Counted from the stretch's first letter, positions 35,224 through 45,282 are shown. The stretch is 64,000 nucleotides of DNA from Rhizobium sp. 32-5/1 (GCF_029537235.1 NZ_CP120638.1:3784501-3848500), one strand, 5' to 3'. Notes: generated by a model not told the origin, from the letters alone. Program-made: numbers and translations.

Positions 35224-35742
35224 TTAACGGGTGGTGCGGATCTTCTCGATCCGGTAGCCCCAGCGAACAGCCGTCGGCGGCGAGAGCGATGATACGCGAA
35301 AAGTCAGCGTCTTGCGGATCGTCTCGGATTGCCCGGGGCCGAGGCGCGCAAAAACCAGGGCTTCGTCCTGCCCGATCTGCATGCAGACGTCGTTCGGGCA
35401 ATCCTGCATGGTGACTACGAGGGTGAAATAATCGAGCCCCAGATTGCTGTTGTTCCGGATCGTCGCGCTCAGGTGGTGCGTGGTTGCGGGCGAGCCCTGC
35501 GCAACGACGAGATCAGTGATCGCGATGTTCTCAGGGAGAATGGCGGATATGGCGACTGTGTTCTGCGGCTCCTTGATCGGAGCCTTTCCTGCGTCATCCG
35601 TCCACCACACGATGAATGCCGATATCAGGCCGGCAGCAACGGCCACCGATACGACCGGTTCGGAAAAACGCCGGAAGCGGGAAAAACGCGCGGCGAGATA
35701 AACGACAAGCAAGCCGGCAAGCGCAGGTATGATCCAGATCAT
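35224..35742 (-). CDS. Membrane-anchored hypothetical protein
   Basis: A 172-residue protein with two hydrophobic segments near the N-terminus (about 2-20 and 28-48) and then a beta-rich domain likely outside the cytoplasm. It includes TTHHLSATIRNNSNLGLDYFTLVVTMQDCPNDVCMQIGQDEA, with two cysteines close together. The spacing of strands recalls FxLYD/DUF-type domains but I do not recognise a family. Single-gene unit on the minus strand. Confidence 0.65.
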   Translation of the reverse strand: MIWIIPALAGLLVVYLAARFSRFRRFSEPVVSVAVAAGLISAFIVWWTDDAGKAPIKEPQNTVAISAILPENIAITDLVVAQGSPATTHHLSATIRNNSNLGLDYFTLVVTMQDCPNDVCMQIGQDEALVFARLGPGQSETIRKTLTFRVSSLSPPTAVRWGYRIEKIRTTR

Positions 35743-35904
35743 TCAGTCCTCCGAAGGCACATATAGCGTGCCTTCGGTCGAGTTCAAAGTGCCGGCGCTC
35801 CTGTTGGCTTTATCGGCAGGTCAGCGGGAGCAAAGGAGGTCACGGGTCGTTCCTTGGCCAGGACGGACCTATCCTTATCGGCGAGGTTCAACCCCATAAA
35901 TTGA

Positions 35905-35936
35905 AAAAGCCCGCCGCGCATTGCGTGACAGGCTTT
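35905..35936 (-). terminator. Probable terminator of the DUF1328 gene
   Basis: On the minus strand AAAGCC...GGGCTTTTT forms an outer stem with an interrupted GC-rich inner part, 22 bases after the DUF1328 stop, ending in a T run. Confidence 0.55.
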
Positions 35937-35957
35937 CGACTGGATGTCTGACCGCTG

Positions 35958-36131
35958 TCAGAGTACGAGGCTGCCGGCCGTGAAGGCGAGGACCACGAAA
36001 ATCAGGAAGACGACAATCGCGATGGCAAAGAGGATTTTCGAAACGGTCGCCGTGGCCGCGGAGACGCCGGAAAATCCTAAAAAGCCGGTAACCAGCGAAA
36101 TTAGAAGAAAGATAATGGCCCACTTCAGCAT
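35958..36131 (-). CDS. DUF1328 (YtjA-type) small membrane protein
   Basis: A 57-residue protein of two hydrophobic helices: MLKWAIIFLLISLVTGFLGF and KILFAIAIVVFLIFVVLAF with a short SGVSAATATVS loop. This is the DUF1328/YtjA pattern, common in proteobacteria and often stress-induced; function unknown. The start is the single ATG in frame. It has its own terminator-like hairpin downstream. Confidence 0.85.
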   Translation of the reverse strand: MLKWAIIFLLISLVTGFLGFSGVSAATATVSKILFAIAIVVFLIFVVLAFTAGSLVL

Positions 36132-36218
36132 TGCACATTCCTCGACAATAACATGTCCCGATAAACGCCCCAGCAGGCTGTTTGTTCCATGAGGAATTTC
36201 TGAATAAAGCAGGCAGGC

Positions 36219-36249
36219 GGCCGCGGCGCCATATTCGGGCGCCGCGGCC
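36219..36249 (-). terminator. Terminator of the ydc-type operon
   Basis: A 12-bp GC-only stem (GGCCGCGGCGCC and its repeat inverted) with a 7-base loop, starting about 10 bases after the aldehyde dehydrogenase stop. The minus-strand sequence continues TGCCTGCTTTATTC. Confidence 0.75.
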
Positions 36250-36258
36250 TGGCAAAGG

Positions 36259-37685
36259 TCATCCGTGGTTGATCATCACATGGCGAACGGCCGTGTAATC
36301 CTCCAGCGCATAAATCGACATGTCCTTGCCGTAGCCGGACTGCTTGACCCCGCCATGCGGCATCTCGTTGGTCAGCATGAAATGCGTGTTGATCCAGGTG
36401 CAGCCATATTGCAGGCGCGAGGCAGCCTTCATCGCCTTGCCGATGTCCTTGGTCCAGACGGAGGAGGCAAGGCCGTAGTCGCTGTCATTGGCCCATTTGA
36501 CGGCCTGTTCGTTTTCGGTGAAACGCGTCACGGAGACAACGGGGCCGAACACCTCGCGACGGACGATCTCGTCTTCCTGGGTGGCGCCGGCAACCACTGT
36601 CGGCTGGAAAAGAAGCCGTCCTTGCTGCCGAGTGCACCGCCGGTGGTGATCTCGATATGCTTCTGCTCCGTGGCGCGCTCGACGAAACTGGCAACCCGGT
36701 CGCGCTGGCGCTTGGAGATCAGCGGGCCGATCTCGTTTTCGGTGTCGTCAGCCAAGTTGTACCTGATGGTCGAAACGGCTGATGTAAGGTCTGCCACGAG
36801 CTTTTCGTAAATTCCGTCCTGCGCATAGATGCGGCAGGCGGCGGTGCAGTCCTGGCCGGCATTGTAGTAGCCGAAGGTGCGGATGCCGGCGACCACGGCC
36901 TCGAGGTCGGCATCGTCATAGACGATGACCGGGGCCTTGCCGCCGAGTTCGAGATGGGTGCGCTTGACGGTCTTGGCGGCGGCCTGCAGCACTTTCTTGC
37001 CGGTGGCGATATCGCCTGTTATCGACACCATGCCGATCTTGGGATGGTTGATCAGCGTGTTGCCTACGGTCTCGCCACGGCCGAGAACGACGTTGACGAC
37101 GCCTTCCGGCAGGATGCCGGACAGCAGGCGTGCCATCTTCAGCGCCGTCAGCGGCGTCTGCTCCGAGGGCTTGAAGACGACGGTGTTGCCACCGGCAATC
37201 GCCGGGGCCAGCTTCCAGGCCATCATCATCAGCGGATAGTTCCAGGGCGCAATCGAGCCGACGATGCCGACCGGATCGCGGCGGATCATCGAGGTATGGC
37301 CCGGCAGGTATTCGCCGGAAACGGGTGCGTGCATCGAGCGGATCGCACCGGCAAAGAAGCGCCAGCAATCGACGATCGCCGGCAGTTCGTCATTGCGCAC
37401 GGCATTGATCGGCTTGCCGCAATTCAGTGCCTCGAGGGCGGCAAAACCATCCGCATCCTTCTCGATCGCATCGGCAATCTTCAGGAGGTATCCCGAGCGT
37501 TCGGCCGGCGTTGTCATCGACCAGGTGGAGAAGGCCCGTTCCGCTGCGTCCACGGCAGCATCGACCTGCGCATGGGAAGCTTCGGCGAGGTCAAGAATCT
37601 TGCCGCCGGTTTTCGGATTGAGGATCAGCTCTTCGGTTTCCGTGCCGGCCTCGAAGCGCGAGCCGATCAGCAGTTGCGTGTCCAT
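36259..37685 (-). CDS. ydcW: Gamma-aminobutyraldehyde dehydrogenase type (one frameshift)
   Basis: Joined frames give 475 residues, the length of E. coli YdcW/PatD (474). The catalytic region shows [18 protein letters not shown] (general base Glu) and [15 protein letters not shown] (nucleophilic Cys); NAD-binding is in [36 protein letters not shown]. The break is at 36608-36611 (AAAA; T in coding sense); one more base gives [12 protein letters not shown]. It oxidises aminoaldehydes from putrescine or, alternatively, betaine aldehyde-like substrates. Last gene of an operon with a polyamine ABC transporter in the ydcSTUVW order. Confidence 0.85.
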
Positions 37686-37710
37686 GTGCGTTCTCCCTTT
37701 TATAGTCGCA

Positions 37711-38525
37711 TCATTTGCCGGCGCCGGCGATCTGGTCGCCATCGCGGGTGAGGTAATAGGCTGCCAGAATGGGCAGGAAGGTGACCAGCACGACGACCAT
37801 GGCGACGACATTGGTCACCGGTCGCTGGCGCGGCCGGATCAATTCCTCCAGCATCCAGATCGGCAGCGTCGCTTGCTGGCCGCCGGTAAAGGTGGTGACG
37901 ATCACCTCGTCGAAGGACAGGGCGAAGGCGAGCATACCGCCAGCCAGAAGGGCGGTGCCGATGTTCGGCAGGATGATGTAGCGGAAGGTCTGGAAACCAT
38001 CGGCGCCGAGATCCATCGAGGCCTCGATCAGCGAGCCGGAGACCCGGCGGAAGCGGGCGACGGCATTGTTGTAGACAACGACGATGCAGAAGGTCGCGTG
38101 GCCTAGCACGATGGTCCAGAACGAGAAGGGAATATCCGCCATCGAAAAGGCGGAGCGCAGGGCAATACCGGTGATGATGCCGGGAAGGGCGATCGGCAGG
38201 ATGACCAGCAGCGAGACCGTCTCGCGGCCGAAGAACCGCGTCTGGCTGACGGCTGCCGCACAGAGCGTTCCGAGCACCAGCGCGATCAGGGTCGCGATGC
38301 TGGCAACCTTGACGGACAGCGTCAGTGCCTCCCAGACATCCGGCCGATTCCAGGTGACGGCAAACCATTGCAGGGTGAGGCCGGGCGGCGGGAACTGGTA
38401 GCTTTTTCCTCGGTCGTGAAGGCATAGAGGAAGATCAAGAGGATCGGGATATGCAGGAAGGCAAGGCCTGCAGCGGCGGCGATCTTCAGGCCAAGAGGCG
38501 CGGAGACGGAGCGGTCAGAGCGCAT
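37711..38525 (-). CDS. ydcV: ABC permease, putrescine type (YdcV-like; one frameshift)
   Basis: Joined frames give 271 residues with six predicted helices. The EAA loop is [20 protein letters not shown]. The break is in a run of five T at 38403-38407 (A in coding sense); one more gives [19 protein letters not shown]. Its start overlaps the end of the other permease gene, so they are coupled. It ends 25 bases before the aldehyde dehydrogenase start. Confidence 0.85.
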
Positions 38526-39465
38526 CGAAGGCCCCCATTCGTTTGGCGGCCCAGAGATAGACGCCCATGATGACGATCGGCACGACGGTGAAGGCGGCAG
38601 CGAGCGGGATATTGCCGGCGGTGCCCTGCTGGGCATAGACCGCCTGGCCGATGAAGAGGCGCGATGAGCCGATGATCTGCGGGATGATGTAGTCGCCGAG
38701 CGTCAGCGAAAACGTGAAGATCGAGCCGGCGACGATGCCGGGCAGGGCCAGCGGAAACAGCACGTGCCGGAAGGTCTGCGCCGGTGTTCCGCCGAGATCG
38801 GACGAGGCTTCGATGAGATTGCCGGGCACGCGTTCGAGCGCTGCCTGGATCGGCAGGATCATGAAGGGCATCCAGACATAGACGAAGACGATGAAGGTGC
38901 CGGTATAGCTGACCGAGAGCGAGTTGCCGCCGATGACAGGCAGCGCCAGCCAGGCATCGAGCAGCCAGATGAGATGCAGTTTCTCGAAAACCCAGGTGAA
39001 AATACCCTCCTTGGAGAGGATCAACTTCCAGGCATAGATCTTTACAAGATAGCTCGACCAGAGCGGCAGCATGATGCCGAGATAGAAGATCGCCTTCCAT
39101 TTCCCCTTGGCATAACGCGCCGCATAATAAGCGATCGGGAAGGCGATGATGGCCGAAAACAGGGTCACGACAGCGGCCATCGTCACGGTGCGGACGATGA
39201 TGTCGAAATTGGCATCCGACAGCAGCTGGCGATAGGTCGCGAAGGTGAATTCGTAATTGATCAGTCCGGAGAAATCATCGATCGCAAAGAAGCTCTGCAG
39301 CAGAAGCGCGAGCAGCGAGCCGACATAGATGATGCCGAGCCACAGCAGCGGCGGGCCAAGCAGGATGGCGAGCAGCACAGAGGGGTGCTTCCAGAGGAAG
39401 TCGGACAGCCGACCAAGCAAGCCGGCCCGTTTCGGAAGGATGGATGTTTCGGCGGTGAACGTCAT
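38515..39465 (-). CDS. ydcU: ABC permease, putrescine type (YdcU-like)
   Basis: A 316-residue permease with six helices and the EAA loop EASSDLGGTPAQTFRHVLFPLALPG. The segment LGDYIIPQIIG is typical of PotB/YdcU proteins. The start overlaps the ATPase stop by 4 bases. Together with YdcV it forms the channel for the substrate delivered by the binding protein at 40647. Confidence 0.88.
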   Translation of the reverse strand: MTFTAETSILPKRAGLLGRLSDFLWKHPSVLLAILLGPPLLWLGIIYVGSLLALLLQSFFAIDDFSGLINYEFTFATYRQLLSDANFDIIVRTVTMAAVVTLFSAIIAFPIAYYAARYAKGKWKAIFYLGIMLPLWSSYLVKIYAWKLILSKEGIFTWVFEKLHLIWLLDAWLALPVIGGNSLSVSYTGTFIVFVYVWMPFMILPIQAALERVPGNLIEASSDLGGTPAQTFRHVLFPLALPGIVAGSIFTFSLTLGDYIIPQIIGSSRLFIGQAVYAQQGTAGNIPLAAAFTVVPIVIMGVYLWAAKRMGAFDAL

Positions 39466-40460
39466 GCCGCCTCCATCGCATGCACATCGCCGCGCTCGAA
39501 GGACAGGGTTACGGTCGCGCCGATTTCCGGAACGGCAAGCGATGCCGGGTTAGCAACGATGATCTTTTCACCGGCGCAATCGACGCTGACCCGGTTGACG
39601 GCGCCAAGGAAACTGCGGGCGATAACGGTGCCGGACAGGCTCATCCGGTCCGCACCGGCGGCGCCGATTGTGACCGCCTCGGGGCGCAGGCTTGCTGCAC
39701 CGGCGGTAATTCCGAGCTGCGCGCAGGTAGCGCTCGACAGGACATTTGACGACCCGACGAAATCGGCGACAAAACGCGTCTGCGGCCGTTTGTAGATATC
39801 CTCCGGCGTTCCGAGCTGCTGAATCTTGCCATCGTTGAACACCGCGATGCGGTCGGCCATCGACAGGGCCTCGCCCTGGTCATGGGTGACGAAGACGAAG
39901 GTGATGCCGAGCGATTTCTGCAGGGTCTTCAGTTCTTCCTGCATCTGCTCGCGCAGCTTGAGGTCGAGCGCGCCGAGCGGCTCGTCGAGCAAAAGCACCT
40001 TGGGCTTGTTGACCAGCGCGCGGGCAAGGGCCACGCGCTGGCGCTGGCCGCCGGAAAGCTGGCCCGGCCGGCGCTGGCCGTAACCCGGCAGTTTGACCAT
40101 CGACAGCGCGTCCTCGGCTGCCTTGCGCCGCTCCTCGCGGCCGACACCCTTGACCATCAGGCCATAGGCGACATTGTCGAGGATGGAGAGATGCGGAAAC
40201 AGGGCATAGTCCTGAAACACCGTATTGACGCTGCGGCGATAGGGCGGCACGCCTTCGGCTGTCTCGCCGAAAATCTCGATATGCCCGCCGGTCGGCTGCT
40301 CGAAGCCGGCCATCAGCCGCAGGCAGGTCGTCTTGCCCGAGCCGGAGGGACCGAGCATGGCGAAGAACTCACCCTCCGTCACGGCAAGATCGACCGCATC
40401 GACGGCTTTGACCGCACCGAAATGGCGCGACACGTTTTCAAACAGGACGGCGGCGGTCAT
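39462..40460 (-). CDS. ydcT: ABC ATP-binding protein, putrescine type (YdcT-like)
   Basis: A 332-residue ATPase with Walker A GPSGSGKTT, signature LSGGQRQR, Walker B LLLDEP and a C-terminal TOBE domain. I chose the ATG at 40460 because GGAG lies 7 bases upstream and the conserved region begins there; upstream in-frame ATGs at 40484 and 40496 are possible (AAGGAGG is only two bases from the one at 40484). A palindromic repeat separates it from the binding-protein gene. Confidence 0.87.
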   Translation of the reverse strand: MTAAVLFENVSRHFGAVKAVDAVDLAVTEGEFFAMLGPSGSGKTTCLRLMAGFEQPTGGHIEIFGETAEGVPPYRRSVNTVFQDYALFPHLSILDNVAYGLMVKGVGREERRKAAEDALSMVKLPGYGQRRPGQLSGGQRQRVALARALVNKPKVLLLDEPLGALDLKLREQMQEELKTLQKSLGITFVFVTHDQGEALSMADRIAVFNDGKIQQLGTPEDIYKRPQTRFVADFVGSSNVLSSATCAQLGITAGAASLRPEAVTIGAAGADRMSLSGTVIARSFLGAVNRVSVDCAGEKIIVANPASLAVPEIGATVTLSFERGDVHAMEAA

Positions 40461-40520
40461 GGGGACTCCGTGGGCATGCGACATCGCCTCCTTCATGAGG
40501 GAGCGATCAAGGTTATTGTA

Positions 40521-40629
40521 ATCTCCCCTTGTGGGGGAGATGTCCCGGAGGGACAGAGGGGGTAATTCCGAGGTTGGGGCTAGTTACCCTCTGTCAGCAA
40601 AGCTGACATCTCCCCCACAAGGGGGAGAT
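40521..40629. repeat. Palindromic intergenic repeat, type 2 (copy F)
   Basis: Inverted ends ATCTCCCCTTGTGGGGGAGA and its counterpart finishing GGGGGAGAT, each with an inner small hairpin (GTCCCGGAGGGAC / GTCAGCAAAGCTGAC). Lies between the binding-protein and ATPase genes of the ydc-type operon. Confidence 0.87.
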
Positions 40630-40646
40630 CAGATCCGAGCTCCCGC

Positions 40647-41807
40647 TCAACGCCCGCCGATAACGCCGATATAGTCGGAGACCCAGCGGTGGTAGGGCAC
40701 GCATTCGCCCTGGCTTTCGCATTTGGAAACCGGCGTCTTCCAGAACTTGATCTTCTCGAAGTCGTTGTAGCCGCTGGCGGCGCAGCCTTCGTCGGTCAGG
40801 AGTTCATTGCCCTTGCAGGCGGCCGGAACGGAAGGAACCGTGCCGAACCAGGCCGAGACGTCGCCCTGAACCTTCGGCGAGAGCGAATGCTCCATCCACA
40901 TATAGGCGCAGTTAGGGTGCTCGCTCTCAGTGGCTAGCATGGTCGTGTCCGCCCAGCCGGTCGCGCCTTCTTCCGGGAAGACCGAGGCGATCGGTTGCTT
41001 GTCGGCCTTCAGAAGGTTGACCTGGAAGGGCCAGGAACCGGAGGCGACGACGCCTTCGTTCTTGAAGTCGTCGATCTGTATCATGGCGTCGTGCCAGTAG
41101 CGGCCGGCGAGCGTGCGCTGGACGCGCAGCACGTCGAGCGCCGCCTTGAACTGGTCTTCGTTGAGTTCGTAAGGGTCCTTGATGCCAAGTTCCGGCTTGT
41201 GGAACATCAGGTAATTGGCAGCATCCGCCACATGGATCGGCCCGTCATAGGCCTGGATGCGGCCCTTGTTGGACTTGCCGTCCGGCAACGTCATTTCCTC
41301 GAAGACGACTTTCCAGCTCTTCGGCGCCTCGCCCTTGAAGGCCTCAGTGTTGTACATCAAGACGTTCGGCCCCCAGACATAGGGTGTGCCATAATGCGTG
41401 CCGTTGACGGTATGCCATTTGGCGTTCTGCAGGCGCTCGTCGATCGTCGACCAGCTCGGGATCAGCGCCGTGTTGATCGGCTGCACGCGCTTGCCGGCGA
41501 CGAGGCGCAGCGAAGCATCGCCCGAAGCCGTCACGAGGTCGAAGCCGCCTTCGTTCATCAGCGCGACCATTTCGTCGGAGGTCGCCGCGGTCTTGACGCT
41601 GACCTTGCAGCCGGTCTTTTCTTCAAAGCCCGTGACCCAGTCGTAGTTCTTGTCCGTCTCGCCGCGCTCGATATAGCCGGCCCAGGCAACGATCGAGAGT
41701 TCGCCTTCGCCGGCACCCAGTTCCTTCAGCGGCTCCTGCGCAAAGGCATGGGTCGCAAAGGCGAGCGAAAGGGTGAGCGCCGTGCAGGATTTCAGAATCT
41801 GCTTCAT
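40647..41807 (-). CDS. ydcS: ABC substrate-binding protein, putrescine type (YdcS-like)
   Basis: A 386-residue periplasmic protein (E. coli YdcS is 381). A Sec signal peptide occupies about residues 1-23 (ILKSCTALTLSLAFATHAFA). The mature part has LSIVAWAGYIERG, FDLVTASGDASLRL and YVWGPNVLMYNTEAF, fitting the polyamine-binding group. First gene of the operon; the gene order S-T-U-V-W on one strand supports the putrescine-type assignment, though betaine or other cationic amines cannot be excluded. Confidence 0.88.
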   Translation of the reverse strand: MKQILKSCTALTLSLAFATHAFAQEPLKELGAGEGELSIVAWAGYIERGETDKNYDWVTGFEEKTGCKVSVKTAATSDEMVALMNEGGFDLVTASGDASLRLVAGKRVQPINTALIPSWSTIDERLQNAKWHTVNGTHYGTPYVWGPNVLMYNTEAFKGEAPKSWKVVFEEMTLPDGKSNKGRIQAYDGPIHVADAANYLMFHKPELGIKDPYELNEDQFKAALDVLRVQRTLAGRYWHDAMIQIDDFKNEGVVASGSWPFQVNLLKADKQPIASVFPEEGATGWADTTMLATESEHPNCAYMWMEHSLSPKVQGDVSAWFGTVPSVPAACKGNELLTDEGCAASGYNDFEKIKFWKTPVSKCESQGECVPYHRWVSDYIGVIGGR

Positions 41808-41935
41808 CGTGAAGTCTCCCGGTTTGAGGTCCGCATTTTTACGGTTTTGTTCCCGGATGAAAGGTGCCGCTATTTTGCCGCTTTCGCAAATTCATTAATC
41901 AGAATGGCGCTATCGGTTTTTCCGATATCGGATGT

Positions 41936-42843
41936 TCAGCGTGTCCGTCCGCTCCGGAGCGCTTCCGCGACGCCGATGAAATCCTTGGCCGATTGCGGAA
42001 GGCCCGAGCCCTTGCGCCAGACCATGCCGACCTGGACCACGGGCAGCGCGCCCGAGACGTCCCGGCTTTCGATGCGGTCGCCTTCAAGAGACCAGGGGCG
42101 ATAGACGAGATCCGGCAGGAGCGCGATGCCAGCGCCGGTGGCGACGAGGCTGCGGACCGCTTCCACAGATCGCGTGCGGAAAGCGACATGCGGCCTTGCA
42201 CCGAGTGCCGTCAGGAGCTTGCCGGTGTTCTCCTCGATTTCGTCCACCGTCAACATGATCAGTGGTTCCTTGGCGATATCGGCGACCGAGATGATGTCTG
42301 CGGAGACCAAGGGATGGCCGAGCGGCAGCCAGAGGCGGTAGGGGAGGTCTCGATGATTTCCGCCTGCAGCGCCATGCGGTCGCGCAGGTTGGAAATCACC
42401 ATGACCGCGACATCGAGTTCGCCGCCGACAAGCAGATGCTCGAGATAGGAGCCGTTGTCCTCGATGGCGCTGACCTCGACGCCCGGGCAGGCGCGCCGGT
42501 AGCGGGCGAGCAGGTCGGAAAGCACATAGCCCGCGACGAGCGACGTGACACCGAGATTGAGCGTGCCGCTGCGGGTCTCGCGCTCCTGCGAGAACGAGCG
42601 CCGCGCGTCCGAGACATCGGCGAGGATCTTCGTCGCGTGGCGCAGGAACTGGTGGCCGTTATGGGTGATGTGCAGTCCGCGCGGATGGCGCTCGAACAGT
42701 TCGACGCCAAGATCGCTTTCCAGCTCCTTCACCGCCTCGGTGATCGACGACTGCGAGATCGACAGGTTCTGTGCCGCGCGCGTGACGGAGCCTTGTTCGG
42801 CAACGGCGATGAAATACTGGAGCTGTCGGAGCGTGAAGGCCAT
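41936..42843 (-). CDS. LysR-family transcriptional regulator (one frameshift)
   Basis: Joined frames give 302 residues. N-terminal HTH: FTLRQLQYFIAVAEQGSVTRAAQNLSISQSSITEAVKELE. The effector domain includes LNLGVTSLVAGYVLSDLLARYRRACPG and SLVATGAGIALLPDLVYRPW. The break lies at 42341-42344 (GGGG; C in coding sense); one more gives TSPYRLWLPLGHPLVSAD. It is 128 bases upstream of ydcS on the same strand, so it may regulate that operon or itself. E. coli uses a different (MocR-type) regulator there. Confidence 0.85.
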
Positions 42844-43003
42844 GGTGGCAGTTAACATGCGGGAAGGGGGCGTGGCAAGATGTGCCGGCGCCAGCCGCGT
42901 GCTCAGTCGAGATTGATCACCGTTTCATCCTTTCTGTCGATTTCCAGACATCTTTCGGCTAGCGATCTTGCTAGCAGAGACGAAACACCACAGGCAGGCG
43001 ACG

Positions 43004-43927
43004 ATGACGCAGTATAAACCTTCCCCCATGCCCACCGAACCGGGCATCCTTGCCTTCCACAAACGCTGTGAGGATTTTTATCCTGCCGACGCTGTCGACG
43101 CCCCGATTGCCCAGCAACGCCAGTGGTATGACGCGCTCTGCGCCGAATTCGATGCGCCTTCGCCGGAAGGGTTGACGCGACAGGACGAGATGGTCGTTGG
43201 CCGCATTCCGGTCCGTCGCTACCGGCCTGCCAACATCACCACGCAGACCCGTATCTTCTATATCCATGGCGGCGGCTTCGTTGTCGGCTCTCTCGATAGC
43301 CATGATGCGATCTGTGCCGAGCTTGCGCATGCGGCCAGGGCCGAGCTGGTTTCCATTGATTACCGGCTTTCACCGGAGCATGTTTGGCCCGCCGCCTTCG
43401 ACGATTGTTTCGAGGTTTTGACGTGGTTGTTGTCGGATGGCCGCCCTCTGGTGGTGGTTGGCGATAGCGCAGGCGGCAATCTGACAGCGGGGATCGTCTT
43501 GAAAGCCCGGGAGAAGGGTGTGTCCGGGATTGTCGGGCAGGTGCTGATCTATCCGGGGCTTGGTGGTGATCTTGTCTCGGGTTCATACCGCGAAATGGCA
43601 CAGGCACCGGGCCTGTCGACAGCCGATGTCGGATATTACCGTGAGGTTCTGCGTGCGCCGGAAGACGATGCGTTCGCGTATCCGCTGAAGGCTGGTGACC
43701 TCAAGGGCTTGCCGGCCGCCTATATCACGGCGGCGCATTTCGATCCGCTGCGGGACGATGCGCGGCTTTATGCGGCGCGGCTGATCACGGCGGGTGTCGA
43801 TGTCACGTTTCGCGAAGAGCCGCAGATGATCCATGCCTGGCTGCGCGCGCGTCATATGAGCGAAGGCGCACGCCGCGGTTTCGATCATCTCTGCCGTGGT
43901 GTCTCGGGGCTTGTCGGCTCGCTTTAA
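43004..43927 (+). CDS. Alpha/beta hydrolase, hormone-sensitive-lipase type
   Basis: A 307-residue esterase. The oxyanion-hole motif is YIHGGGF, the nucleophile elbow is GDSAGG, and the later Asp and His are in AAHFDPLRDDA and MIHAWLR. This is the HSL/bacterial family IV esterase layout. The ATG at 43004 is used as the N-terminus typical for the family begins shortly after. Its 3' end overlaps the convergent msrA stop by 4 bases. Substrate unknown. Confidence 0.87.
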   Translation: MTQYKPSPMPTEPGILAFHKRCEDFYPADAVDAPIAQQRQWYDALCAEFDAPSPEGLTRQDEMVVGRIPVRRYRPANITTQTRIFYIHGGGFVVGSLDSHDAICAELAHAARAELVSIDYRLSPEHVWPAAFDDCFEVLTWLLSDGRPLVVVGDSAGGNLTAGIVLKAREKGVSGIVGQVLIYPGLGGDLVSGSYREMAQAPGLSTADVGYYREVLRAPEDDAFAYPLKAGDLKGLPAAYITAAHFDPLRDDARLYAARLITAGVDVTFREEPQMIHAWLRARHMSEGARRGFDHLCRGVSGLVGSL

Positions 43928-44655
43928 CCCTTCGCCTTCGATACCAGCACTGGCGTGCTGGCGAATGCGGCCGGAAACAGGGCCTTCAGGTTGTCGATCT
44001 TCGGCATGTCGTTATAGACGATATAGGGATGGGTCGGGTAGAGCGTCAGGAAATCCTGATGATAGTCCTCGGCCGGGTAAAACTCCGAAAGCGACGACAC
44101 CTTCGTCACCACCGGCTCGCCGAAGATCTTGGTCTTGTCGAGTTCGGCAATATAGGTCTGGGCTATCTTTGCCTGCTCTTCGTCGGTGGTAAAGATCTCC
44201 GAGCGGTACTGGGGGCCGTGATCCGGGCCCTGATAGTTCAGCTGGGTCGGATTGTGGGCGACAGAGAAGAACACTTGCAGCAATTGTCCGTAGGTGACTT
44301 CCTTCGGATTATAGGTGATTTCGACCGCTTCGGCATGGCCGCTCCGCCCGCCGCTGACGGCTTCATACGTCGCTGTTTCCTTGTCGCCGCCGGAATAGCC
44401 GGACACCGCGTTCTTCACGCCCTTCACATGCTGGAAGACGCCTTGCACGCCCCAGAAGCAGCCACCGGCAAAGACCGCTTTCTCGGTATCGGCACCAGCG
44501 GTCTCGTCGATCGACGGCGGCGGGATGACGAAGGCCGGTTCCGCGGCAACGGCGGTTTTTACGGAGCCTGAAAACAGCCCCACAGCAACCGCTGCGGCGG
44601 CAATCGCGCCAAAGACCGCACGTCTGGACGATGGCATCTCGAACATGGTCTTCAT
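43924..44655 (-). CDS. msrA: Peptide methionine sulfoxide reductase MsrA, exported
   Basis: A protein of about 243 residues. The active-site GGCFWG has its Cys at about residue 66; YSGGDKETATYEAVSGGRSGHAEAVEITYNP and the HQDFL element are typical of MsrA. The N-terminal SSRRAVFGAIAAAAVAVGLF looks like a twin-arginine or Sec signal, so the enzyme probably repairs periplasmic proteins. Start ATG at 44655 keeps that signal whole. Monocistronic by appearance. Confidence 0.9.
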   Translation of the reverse strand: MKTMFEMPSSRRAVFGAIAAAAVAVGLFSGSVKTAVAAEPAFVIPPPSIDETAGADTEKAVFAGGCFWGVQGVFQHVKGVKNAVSGYSGGDKETATYEAVSGGRSGHAEAVEITYNPKEVTYGQLLQVFFSVAHNPTQLNYQGPDHGPQYRSEIFTTDEEQAKIAQTYIAELDKTKIFGEPVVTKVSSLSEFYPAEDYHQDFLTLYPTHPYIVYNDMPKIDNLKALFPAAFASTPVLVSKAKG

Positions 44656-44877
44656 GGTCCTATCTCTCCCGGAATTTCGTTTTTTCATGATGGGTCTGAC
44701 TTTTCGCCCGCCGCCGATCTTGCGTCAGGCGATCATCGGAAATCCTTGCGCAAGTCGCTGCTTGCGGTCAATTCTCAAGTGTGTGTCTCACGCCGAAGTG
44801 ACAGCGGGCAGCCTGGCTTGCACGCAGGCGTGATGTTGCTAGGCCAGTTGAAGATACCGATATGGGCCGTGGCGATG

Positions 44878-45282
44878 ATGACAACAGGGATCACCGATCT
44901 TTCCAGGCTCCTGCGCGAGATGCGCCCAGGCCTCCATCCCGCAACATTCGTCTATTCCACCATCGCCCTTGATCACCCGGCAGCGTCGCTTGCCATGTCA
45001 GCGCAAGGTTTCTTTCGCGAGGAAGAGGGGTTGACCCTCATTCTCGAAAGGCAGGCGGCTGACACAGCCGGGCTTTCCTATGGCCCGGTCATGCGGATGA
45101 TCACGCTGAACGTGCATTCGGCGCTGGAGGCCGTCGGACTCACGGCCGCGATCGCTGCGGCTTTGACGCATGCAGGGATCAGCGCCAATGTCGTCGCAGC
45201 CTATTATCACGATCATGTCTTCGTTCCCGAGGCCGATGCAGAGCGGGCCTTGCAGGTGCTTCAGCAACTGACGCAGGCCTGA
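44878..45282 (+). CDS. ACT-domain protein (DUF2241 type)
   Basis: A protein of about 134 residues built from two small ACT-like halves. It opens GITDLSRLLREMRPGLHPATFVYSTI and contains EGLTLILERQAAD and ALTHAGISANVVAAYYHDHVFVP, the pattern of stand-alone ACT proteins. These bind small ligands, usually amino acids, and are mostly uncharacterised. ATG at 44875 or 44878 is chosen because the family starts there; the longer frame upstream lacks resemblance. Lies tail to tail with the CocE hydrolase gene. Confidence 0.8.
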   Translation: MTTGITDLSRLLREMRPGLHPATFVYSTIALDHPAASLAMSAQGFFREEEGLTLILERQAADTAGLSYGPVMRMITLNVHSALEAVGLTAAIAAALTHAGISANVVAAYYHDHVFVPEADAERALQVLQQLTQA

